NCBI RefSeq assembly: GCF_049341845.1
Contig: NZ_JBMPIT010000001.1
Location: forward strand, 186,001-250,000
Direction of reading: 5' to 3'
Length of the DNA stretch: 64,000 nt
Source: Curtobacterium guangdongense
GTDB taxonomy: Bacteria > Actinomycetota > Actinomycetes > Actinomycetales > Microbacteriaceae
This document shows positions 57,223-64,000 of this stretch, in pieces. The position numbers and the translations under genes were made by a program. The notes beneath the pieces are model-generated. The model had not been told where the DNA came from and searched no databases. It saw nothing but the letters and a program-made list of their open reading frames with translations. Every line of letters begins with the position of its first letter. Position 1 is the stretch's first letter.

Positions 57223-58761
57223 GTGACGGCAGAACAGACTGCGCCCGCGCCCACCGGCTCGGCGCCCACGACCGCGGGCCCCGCGCCCCGCAAGGACCAC
57301 CGCTGGATCGCCCTCGCGGTGATCGCCCTCGCGCAGCTCATGGTGGTGCTCGACGCCACCATCGTGAACATCGCGCTGCCCTCGGCGCAGCAGGACCTCG
57401 GCTTCGGCACCGACCAGCGCCAGTGGATCGTCACCGCGTACTCGCTGGCGTTCGGCTCCTTGCTGCTGCTCGGTGGTCGACTCGGTGACCTCTTCGGCCG
57501 CAAGAACACCTTCATCATCGGGCTCGTCGGCTTCGCCGTCGCCTCGGTGCTTGGCGGGCTGGCGGACTCGTTCGGTCTGCTCGTCGCGGCCCGCGCACTG
57601 CAGGGTGCGTTCGGCGCACTGCTCGCCCCGTCCGCGCTGGGCATGCTCACCACGACCTTCCGCGACCCGAAGGAGCGCGGTCGTGCGTTCGGCATCTTCG
57701 GGTCGATCGCCGGCTCGGGTGCTGCGATCGGCCTGCTCCTCGGCGGCGTGCTCACCGAGTACGCGTCGTGGCGCTGGTGCCTCTACGTCAACGTCGTCTT
57801 CGCCGTCCTCGGCGTGATCGGCGCGCTGGTCTTCATGGCGAAGCCACCGAAGGTCGAGCGTCCGCGCATCGACGTCGCCGGCGTCCTCACGATCACGCTC
57901 GGCCTGGTCGGGGTCGTCTACGGCTTCTCCAACGCCGAGACCAACGGCTGGGACGATCCGCTGACGATCGTCATGCTCGCGGTCGGTGTCGTGCTCATCG
58001 CGGCCTTCGTGTTCATCGAGACCCGCGTGGCGCACCCGCTGCTCCCCCTGCGCGTCGTGCTCGACCGTGACCGCGGTGGTTCGTTCATCGCCATCGGCCT
58101 CGTCGCGATCGGCATGTTCGGGATCTTCCTGTTCCTGACCTACTACCTCGAGCAGACCCTCGGGTTCTCCGCGCTGCAGACCGGCCTGGCGTTCCTGCCG
58201 ATGCCGCTGTCGATCATGATCTCCGCGACGCAGATCGGCGGGCGGCTCCTGCCCCGCGTCGGCCCGAAGCTCCTGATCTTCGCCGGCGCGCTCGTCGCCG
58301 CCACCGGTCTGCTCCTGCTGCTGCGCACCGACCTCGACAGCTCCTACGCGGGCACGGTCCTGCCGGCGCTCATCGTCATCGGCCTCGGCATGGGCACGAT
58401 CTTCTCCTCCGCGATGAACACCGCGACGACCGGGGTCGCCCGTGCGGACGCGGGTGTCGCGTCGGCGACGGTGAACACCATGCAGCAGATCGGCGGCTCC
58501 ATCGGGACCGCGCTCCTGTCGACGATCTTCGCGGACGTCGTCAAGAACAGCCTCTCGGGGCTGTCCGCGGCGCCGACGAAGCTCCAGCAGGCGCAGGCCA
58601 CGCTCGACGGCTACCACGTCGCCTTCGCGATCTCGGCCGGCGTGCTGGTCATCGTCGCGATCGCCAGCGGGCTGCTCATCAACCGGCAGTCCGTACGGCT
58701 GGCGAAGCTCGAGCACCTCAGCGCCAACGCGACGGGCAGCATCCCGGCCGCCGCGCACTGA
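57223..58761 (+). CDS. MFS multidrug exporter, DHA2 (14-TM) type
   Basis: 512 residues from a GTG with AAGGAGG 6 nt upstream. ALAQLMVVLDATIVNIALPSAQ in TM1 and LLGGRLGDLFGRKNTF after TM2 are DHA2 signatures, with GSGAAIGLLLGGVLTEY as motif C. It uses the proton gradient to expel drugs or cationic compounds. Regulated in all likelihood by the adjacent TetR protein. Confidence 0.9.
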   Translation: MTAEQTAPAPTGSAPTTAGPAPRKDHRWIALAVIALAQLMVVLDATIVNIALPSAQQDLGFGTDQRQWIVTAYSLAFGSLLLLGGRLGDLFGRKNTFIIGLVGFAVASVLGGLADSFGLLVAARALQGAFGALLAPSALGMLTTTFRDPKERGRAFGIFGSIAGSGAAIGLLLGGVLTEYASWRWCLYVNVVFAVLGVIGALVFMAKPPKVERPRIDVAGVLTITLGLVGVVYGFSNAETNGWDDPLTIVMLAVGVVLIAAFVFIETRVAHPLLPLRVVLDRDRGGSFIAIGLVAIGMFGIFLFLTYYLEQTLGFSALQTGLAFLPMPLSIMISATQIGGRLLPRVGPKLLIFAGALVAATGLLLLLRTDLDSSYAGTVLPALIVIGLGMGTIFSSAMNTATTGVARADAGVASATVNTMQQIGGSIGTALLSTIFADVVKNSLSGLSAAPTKLQQAQATLDGYHVAFAISAGVLVIVAIASGLLINRQSVRLAKLEHLSANATGSIPAAAH

Positions 58762-58800
58762 CGCCGCCCGCGCCACCGCACCTCAGCGCCACAGCACCTC

Positions 58801-58846
58801 GGAACGGACACAGCACCGCGAACTCTCGCGGTGCCGTGTCCGTTCC
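58801..58846 (+). terminator. Hairpin terminator after MFS exporter
   Basis: GGAACGGACAC-A-GCACCGCGA pairs with TCGCGGTGC-C-GTGTCCGTTCC, loop ACTC; 20 of 21 pairs match. It starts 40 nt past the stop. No T-tract. Confidence 0.7.
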
Positions 58847-58934
58847 GCGGTTCCGAAGGGGTACACGGCGCCCCGATTGCGCACTGTTGCGGTTTTCCTG
58901 TCGCACGTCAGGGGTGGGCATTATCGTGTGCGCC

Positions 58935-59795
58935 ATGGCCCCCGTCCTGACCTCGCCACTCGTCTCCACGCAGTGGCTCGCCGACCACCTCGGTGCCGAT
59001 GAGCTCGTCGTCCTCGACGTCTCCGTGCACACGTCCGGTGTCGGCCTCGGGACGACCTGGCACGCCGCCGGCGACGCGTACGAACAGCACGGACACGTGC
59101 CCGGTGCCCGCTACGCCGACCTCGTCCACGACTTCTCGGCACCCGACTCCGACCTCCCGTTCACGCGCCCCGGATCCGAGCAGTTCGAGCAGGCGGCCCG
59201 GGCACTCGGCATCACGAACACGTCGACCGTCGTGGTCTACGACGACAGTGTCGGCGAATGGTCGGCACGACTCTGGTGGATCTTCCGGTCGTTCGGGTTC
59301 GACGACGTCGCCGTGCTCGACGGCGGGTTCGTGAAGTGGCGGGACGAAGGACGCCCGGTCCGGGTCGGCGCGCTGACCTCCCGCGCGGACGACCCCGACA
59401 CGCAGCACACGTTCCTCGCGGGCGAGGAACGGCCGCTCTGGGCCGACCGCGACCGGGTCGAACGCGCGGTGGACGGCACGCAGCCGGCCGCGCTGGTCCT
59501 GGCCGCGGACGAGACCGCCCTCGGTGACGGACACGCCCCGATCGTCCCCGGCACCACCCCGATCACCCTGCGGCGCATCGTCGACCAGGACTCGAACACG
59601 CTGCGACGGCCGGCTGCCCTTGCGGACGCGTTCGCTCCGGTGTTCGACGCGGACGAGATCGTGACGTACTGCGGAGTGGGCAGCGCCGCGTGCGTCGACG
59701 CCCTCGCGCTCACCGTGCTCGGACACGACCGGGTGCAGGTGTACGACGGCTCACTCGCCGACTGGTGGCGCCGCGAACCCGAACTGGCCTCCTGA
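58935..59795 (+). CDS. Thiosulfate/3-mercaptopyruvate sulfurtransferase
   Basis: 286 residues from MAPVLTSPLVSTQWLADHLG. Two rhodanese modules: the first has HVPGARYADLVHDFSAPDSDLPF and WWIFRSFGFDDVAVLDGG; the second holds the active Cys in VTYCGVGSAACVDAL. The loop CGVGSA differs from typical thiosulfate (CRKGVT) and mercaptopyruvate (CGSGVT) forms but is closer to the latter. Confidence 0.88.
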   Translation: MAPVLTSPLVSTQWLADHLGADELVVLDVSVHTSGVGLGTTWHAAGDAYEQHGHVPGARYADLVHDFSAPDSDLPFTRPGSEQFEQAARALGITNTSTVVVYDDSVGEWSARLWWIFRSFGFDDVAVLDGGFVKWRDEGRPVRVGALTSRADDPDTQHTFLAGEERPLWADRDRVERAVDGTQPAALVLAADETALGDGHAPIVPGTTPITLRRIVDQDSNTLRRPAALADAFAPVFDADEIVTYCGVGSAACVDALALTVLGHDRVQVYDGSLADWWRREPELAS

Positions 59796-59845
59796 GACCA
59801 GAACTCGCGTCGTGAGCTCACCCGTGCGGCACTAGCGTTGCCGTC

Positions 59846-60910
59846 ATGAGCTCCAGACGTGCGGTCATCCTCGGCGGAACGGGTGGGATCGGCTCCGCCG
59901 TCGCGCGCGAGCTCCTCGAATCCTCCGGCCGTGGCGGTGACGACTGGCAGGTCGACGTCGTCGCACGCCGGGGTGGTGCGATCGCGGACACGCTCACGAA
60001 GGACGGGGCGACGTTCGTCCCCGGCGACCGCCGCGACTCGACCGTGCTCCGCGATCTCCTGCGTCCCGGTGCGGACCTGCTCGTGGACACCGTCGGCGCC
60101 ACCCGCGACGACGCAGCGCAGCTCCTGCCGTTCCTGGGCGACGTCGGCTCGACCGTCTTCGTCTCGTCGAAGGCGGTCTACGTCGACGAGCAGGGACGCC
60201 ACGCGAACTCGCTCGACAAGCCTGTGTTCGGCGGTCCGGTCACCGAACTCCAGCCGACGGTGACAGCTGCGGACGCCGACCCGACGAGTCGCGACGGGTA
60301 CGCCGCGGCGAAGGTGGCAGCCGAACAGCTGCTGCTCGACCACGGTGCTCCCGTCACGGTGCTCCGCCCGTCGAAGGTCTACGGGGTCGGTGTCGGCCGT
60401 CCCCGCGAGTGGTTCGTCGTGCGCCGGGTCCTCGACGGCCGAGAGCGAGTCCTCCTCGCCGACGGCGGCCGCGGGATCGACCACACGACGGCGGCCAGTG
60501 GTGTCGGTTCGCTGGTCCGGCTCGTCGCGGACGCCCCGGACCGCCGGATCCTCAACGTCGGGGACGAGACGGCCCCCTCTGCGCTCGAGATCATCCGGAC
60601 GATCGCCGGCCACCTCGACCACCGGTTCGACGAGGTCCTGCTCGACGCCGATGCACCGGCGTTCGTCGGGGTGACCCCGTGGTCGTCCCCGTCGCCGTTC
60701 GTCCTCGACACCACCGCGGCCAGGTCGCTCGGATGGGAGCCGCCCCGCTTCGCCACTGCGGTCGTGCCCGAACTCGACTGGCTCGTCGAGACGGCGCACC
60801 GCACCCCTGCCGACGGCGACGTGCCGTGGGCGTCCGACCCGTTCTGGGACCGGATGTTCGACTACGGCCCGGAGGACGCCGCACTCGTCCTCCTCTCGAT
60901 CGGCGGCTGA
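59846..60910 (+). CDS. NAD-dependent epimerase/dehydratase family protein
   Basis: 354 residues. VILGGTGGIGSAVARELLE is the Rossmann loop. YAAAKVAAEQLLLDHGAPVTVLRPSKVYG holds the Tyr-x3-Lys pair and the family-typical Arg-Pro. The DNA-binding or sugar specificity cannot be read. It is followed after 3 nt by the kinase gene. Confidence 0.83.
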   Translation: MSSRRAVILGGTGGIGSAVARELLESSGRGGDDWQVDVVARRGGAIADTLTKDGATFVPGDRRDSTVLRDLLRPGADLLVDTVGATRDDAAQLLPFLGDVGSTVFVSSKAVYVDEQGRHANSLDKPVFGGPVTELQPTVTAADADPTSRDGYAAAKVAAEQLLLDHGAPVTVLRPSKVYGVGVGRPREWFVVRRVLDGRERVLLADGGRGIDHTTAASGVGSLVRLVADAPDRRILNVGDETAPSALEIIRTIAGHLDHRFDEVLLDADAPAFVGVTPWSSPSPFVLDTTAARSLGWEPPRFATAVVPELDWLVETAHRTPADGDVPWASDPFWDRMFDYGPEDAALVLLSIGG

Positions 60911-60913
60911 GAC

Positions 60914-61444
60914 GTGCCGCGTTCCGAGGTGCTCTTCATCGGCGGCCGGTCCGGTGTCGGCAAGTCGACAGCTGCCGAGGCACTGCACGACCTGCTCACG
61001 GAAGCGGACGTCCGGCACGCGGTGATCGAGGGCGACACGCTCGACCTCGCCCACCCCGCGCCCCACGTCGAGCACCCCGAGGCGAGGCTCGCGGAACGCA
61101 ACCTCGCGGCGATGTGGGCGAACTACCGCGCGCTCGGTCACCACCGTCTCGTGTACACGAACACCGTGTCCGTCCTCGAGGCGGACCGCCTGGCCGCTGC
61201 GATGGGCGACGACCCCGTCGTGGTCGCCGTACTGCTCCGGGCCGCAGACGAGACGACGGCGTCCCGGTTGCAGCGGCGGGCGGGCGGCGAGCTCCCGGTG
61301 GCGCAGCTCGCGCACTCGACACGGACCGCCGGGAGGCTCGACACGGCTTCCCCAGGCCGGGTCACCCGGATCGACACGGACGCCATGGCTCCAGCCGACG
61401 TGGCGCGTCGGCTCGCGTCCCTGACCGGGTGGCTTCCCGCCTGA
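60914..61444 (+). CDS. P-loop kinase-like protein
   Basis: 176 residues from a GTG. Walker A is GGRSGVGKST near the N-terminus. VIEGDTLDLAHPAPH and a C-terminal RIDTDAMAPADVARRL are consistent with a small-molecule kinase such as AAA_33 or a shikimate/gluconate-type kinase. No substrate motif is decisive. Coupled to the epimerase gene. Confidence 0.75.
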   Translation: MPRSEVLFIGGRSGVGKSTAAEALHDLLTEADVRHAVIEGDTLDLAHPAPHVEHPEARLAERNLAAMWANYRALGHHRLVYTNTVSVLEADRLAAAMGDDPVVVAVLLRAADETTASRLQRRAGGELPVAQLAHSTRTAGRLDTASPGRVTRIDTDAMAPADVARRLASLTGWLPA

Positions 61445-61523
61445 ACCCTGTGGAGACGGACCATCCGTCCACAGATAGTCCCGCCGCCCGTCCCGCTCAG
61501 CGCCGACCGTGCAGGCTGGACAC

Positions 61524-63389
61524 ATGAACGACAACCGGCTCGGCACCGCCGTCAGCCCCTACCTCCGACTGCACGCCGACAACCCGGTGGACTGGCGGGA
61601 GTGGGGTCCGGCGGCGTTCGCGGAAGCGCGCGAACGGGACGTCCCGGTCCTGGTGTCGATCGGCTACGCGACCTGCCACTGGTGCCACGTCATGGCACGT
61701 GAGAGCTTCGCCGACCCGGAGATCGCCGAGCTGTTGCGGCGGGACTTCGTCGCCGTGAAGGTCGACCGTGAAGAACGGCCGGACGTCGACGCGAGCACCA
61801 TGGCGGCCGCCGCGGCGTTCACCGAACAACTCGGATGGCCGTTGACCGCCTTCATGACCCCCGATGCCCACGTCTTCTTCGCGGGCACCTACTCCCCGCC
61901 GACGCCCGTCGGTGGTCACCCGTCGTTCCGGCAGGTGCTCGCCGCGGTCGTCGACGCCTGGCGCGACCGCCGTGCAGAGGTGGATGCCAACGCGACCGCA
62001 CTCGCCGGGGCCATCCGACAGGGGGCCGTGGACGCGGCGTCTCCGGAAGGTGCCGACGGTGCCGGGGCCGACCCGAGCCTCCCGTCCGTCCACGCGGTCC
62101 ACGGCGTCGTCGACACCCTGCTGCAGGCGGAGGACACCGTCTACGGTGGTTTCGGCGGCGCGCCGAAGTTCCCCTCGGCACCGCTCCTGGAGTTCCTCGC
62201 CGATGCCGGGGCCGACGGCGTCGCAGCCGCGCCTCCCCTGCTCGACCGCTCGCTCCGGGTGATCGCCTCCTCGGAGCTGACCGATGCCGACGGTGGGGTG
62301 TTCCGGTACGCGACCCAGCGGGACTGGGGCGTGCCGCACTACGAGCGCATGCTCTACGACAACGCGGGGCTGTTGGCGATCGCACCTCGGGACCAGGCTC
62401 GGGGGATCGCGGACTTCCTGCGCGACACGCTCCGCCGACCGGACGGCGCGTTCGTCGCGGCCCAGGACAGTGAGTCCACGATCGACGGGCGCCGCGTCGA
62501 GGGCGAGTGGTACCGACGCCCGCTCGCGGACCGGGTCGCGCTGGATCCACCGCCCCTCGACGACCAGGTGCTGACCGGGTGGAACGGGCTGGCGATCCGC
62601 GGTCTCGCGATCGCCGGCGCACGGCACGGGGACGACGAGATGATCGCCCTCGCACGATCCGCCGCCGATGCCGTGATCGCCGGGCACCTGCGCGACGGAC
62701 ACGTCGTGGTGCGTTCCAGTACCCCGCGGGGTTCCTCGTCCGCGCCGCCCACGATCGAGGACATCGGGCTCGTCGCCGAGGGCCTCCTGGAACTGGCGGT
62801 GGTCACCGGCGAGCTCGCCTACGCGGAGACGGCGCGGACCCTCGTCGACGACGGGCTCGCGGGGACGCTGACCGTCGACCCGGTGCTGGCCGCTTCCGGG
62901 ACCGTGACCGGGGAGCAGCCGCAGACGGCGATGCGATCGGGCACCGTGGCGCTGGCGAACGCGGCGCTGACCCTCGCGGCACTGACCGGCGTCGAGGACT
63001 ACCGGACGGCGGCGGCGTCGCTCATCGCGGATCGCGCGCGGACCGGTGTGGATCGACCGCTCGGGCACGCGGACGCGCTCGGCGTCGCGCTGGCACTGCA
63101 GCGCCCGTCGCGCGAGGTCGTCGTCGTGGCGTCGCCGGGATCGCCGGCGTCACCCGGTACAGCGGGGTCGGCGGGCGCGATGCGCCGGGCCGCACTGACC
63201 GAGCGGCGTCCGGGCACGGTGACGGTCCTCGTGACGCCGGAACAAGCGGGCGCATGGGCCGCCGCGGGCTTCGCGCTGCTCGAGTCACGCGACACGCTCG
63301 ACCCCGCAGCGTACGTCTGCCACGACCGTGTGTGCGCCCTGCCCGCCCGCAACGCGGACGAGCTCGCCGCCCAGCTCACGTCTGTGTGA
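61524..63389 (+). CDS. YyaL-type thioredoxin-domain protein (DUF255)
   Basis: 621 residues from MNDNRLGTAVSPYLRLHADN. The N-terminal thioredoxin-like domain has HADNPVDWREWG, YATCHWCHVM (Cys51, Cys54) and KVDREERPDVD, the DUF255 signature. The C-terminal two thirds is an alpha/alpha-toroid like N-acylglucosamine epimerase. This protein is shorter than typical (~650-690). Function is unsettled; a redox or sugar role is proposed for the family. At 62074-62089 it contains 16 bp identical to one arm of the dispersed palindrome. Confidence 0.88.
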   Translation: MNDNRLGTAVSPYLRLHADNPVDWREWGPAAFAEARERDVPVLVSIGYATCHWCHVMARESFADPEIAELLRRDFVAVKVDREERPDVDASTMAAAAAFTEQLGWPLTAFMTPDAHVFFAGTYSPPTPVGGHPSFRQVLAAVVDAWRDRRAEVDANATALAGAIRQGAVDAASPEGADGAGADPSLPSVHAVHGVVDTLLQAEDTVYGGFGGAPKFPSAPLLEFLADAGADGVAAAPPLLDRSLRVIASSELTDADGGVFRYATQRDWGVPHYERMLYDNAGLLAIAPRDQARGIADFLRDTLRRPDGAFVAAQDSESTIDGRRVEGEWYRRPLADRVALDPPPLDDQVLTGWNGLAIRGLAIAGARHGDDEMIALARSAADAVIAGHLRDGHVVVRSSTPRGSSSAPPTIEDIGLVAEGLLELAVVTGELAYAETARTLVDDGLAGTLTVDPVLAASGTVTGEQPQTAMRSGTVALANAALTLAALTGVEDYRTAAASLIADRARTGVDRPLGHADALGVALALQRPSREVVVVASPGSPASPGTAGSAGAMRRAALTERRPGTVTVLVTPEQAGAWAAAGFALLESRDTLDPAAYVCHDRVCALPARNADELAAQLTSV

Positions 63390-63414
63390 GCTCGCACGGT
63401 ATCCTGGAATGCTC

Positions 63415-64000
63415 ATGTCTCCCACGCCGCCCGTCATCACCTACCCGCCCGAGCTGCCGGTCTCGCAGCGGCGGGACGACATCGCCGCCGCCATCCGCGA
63501 CAACCAGGTCGTGATCGTCGCCGGTGCGACGGGGTCCGGCAAGACGACACAGCTGCCGAAGATCTGCCTCGAGCTCGGGCGCGAGCACATCGGGCACACC
63601 CAGCCCCGACGCATCGCCGCGCGCACCATCGCCGAGCGCGTCTCCGAGGAACTCGGTGGCGAGCTCGGCGACCTCGTCGGGTACCAGGTCCGCTTCACCG
63701 ACAAGGTCAGCGCGAACACCCGGGTCAAGCTCATGACCGACGGGATCCTGCTGAACGAGATCCACTTCGACCGCGACCTGAAGCGCTACGACACGATCAT
63801 CATCGACGAAGCGCACGAGCGCTCGCTGACGATCGACTTCCTCCTCGGGTACCTCAAGCGGCTGCTCCCCCGCCGACCCGACCTCAAGCTCATCATCACG
63901 AGTGCGACGATCGACCCGGAGTCCTTCTCGAAGCACTTCGGCGACGCCCCCATCATCGAGGTCTCCGGGCGCACCTACCCGGTGGAGATCCGCTACCGCG
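63415..64000 (+). CDS. hrpA: ATP-dependent RNA helicase HrpA, N-terminal part
   Basis: 195 residues before the window ends. Walker A GATGSGKTTQLPKI, Ia-type TQPRRIAARTIAER, DEAH box IIIDEAHERSLTID and SATIDPESFSKHF (motif III) are those of HrpA-type DEAH helicases. The protein starts 25 nt after the preceding stop. HrpA acts on stalled ribosomes and mRNA. Confidence 0.92.
   Translation, partial: MSPTPPVITYPPELPVSQRRDDIAAAIRDNQVVIVAGATGSGKTTQLPKICLELGREHIGHTQPRRIAARTIAERVSEELGGELGDLVGYQVRFTDKVSANTRVKLMTDGILLNEIHFDRDLKRYDTIIIDEAHERSLTIDFLLGYLKRLLPRRPDLKLIITSATIDPESFSKHFGDAPIIEVSGRTYPVEIRYR

Noticed and set aside
57208..58776. 522-residue minus-strand frame over the MFS exporter
   Set aside because: Asp/Arg/Glu-rich antisense of a membrane protein; no domain features.

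Overview
The window is high-GC DNA with dense, mostly overlapping genes, GTG starts, mycothiol-lineage actinobacterial gene sets (SCO1664-like/DUF3090/MSMEG_4193-like), two LytR-CpsA-Psr proteins and protein mannosyltransferases. Protein flavour and recurrent GC-rich intergenic palindromes suggest a Microbacteriaceae chromosome, most like Curtobacterium; this is inference from the sequence alone.

Layout. (1) 1-4860: accessory block next to the 3' end of tRNA-Ser(GCT), with an overlapping minus-strand operon containing a degenerate tyrosine-recombinase-like gene, several unrecognised genes, and a GHKL-ATPase / STAS-like (DUF4325) pair. A short candidate RNA lies at 1228-1285. (2) 4866-10773: tRNA-Ser(GCT), a strong orphan promoter and terminator defining a candidate ~150-nt RNA (5112-5262), two LCP cell-wall ligases, a GntR regulator and an MFS sugar transporter. 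(3) 11000-19070: MoxR ATPase + von Willebrand A pair, the conserved SCO1664-like/DUF3090/phosphomutase trio, a VOC protein, a stand-alone BLUF photoreceptor, a TetR regulator and an NAD(P)-binding protein. (4) 19096-24748: a decayed ~5.6-kb integrated element bounded by a 19-bp repeat of the tRNA-Ser(TGA) 3' end. It carries small DNA-binding proteins, a DUF3800 protein, a tRNA-like relic, a frameshifted P27-type terminase small subunit and a 5'-truncated integrase. (5) 24877-31614: HAD phosphatase, serS, diacylglycerol-kinase-like gene, pheA, MarR and a membrane-anchored molybdopterin oxidoreductase. (6) 31672-39820: molybdenum cofactor and uptake cluster (moaA, moaD, modABC, moeB-rhodanese, HTH-TOBE regulator) with a Ca2+/H+ antiporter and a striking 19-bp-period repeat. 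(7) 39950-54601: glycosyltransferase, GNAT, ispE, then a ~7-kb accessory insert (O-acetylhomoserine sulfhydrylase, LLM flavin monooxygenase, ATP-grasp ligase, second DUF3800, XRE regulator, broken SDR/PIN genes) that separates ispE from its usual partners rsmA-tatD-metG; then rsmI. (8) 54647-64000: Pmt mannosyltransferase, a TetR/MFS-efflux divergon with two visible operators, a sulfurtransferase, an epimerase, a kinase, a YyaL-type thioredoxin-domain protein and the start of hrpA.

How the parts fit. The housekeeping genes are ordinary: isoprenoid, Phe, tRNA charging, 16S rRNA methylation, molybdate use and cell-envelope glycosylation. The unusual material is in the two tRNA-Ser-associated blocks, the insert between ispE and rsmA, and the non-coding fraction: two orphan promoter+terminator units, six copies of one palindrome family and the 34.5-kb repeat. 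All calls were made by reading; no database search was run.
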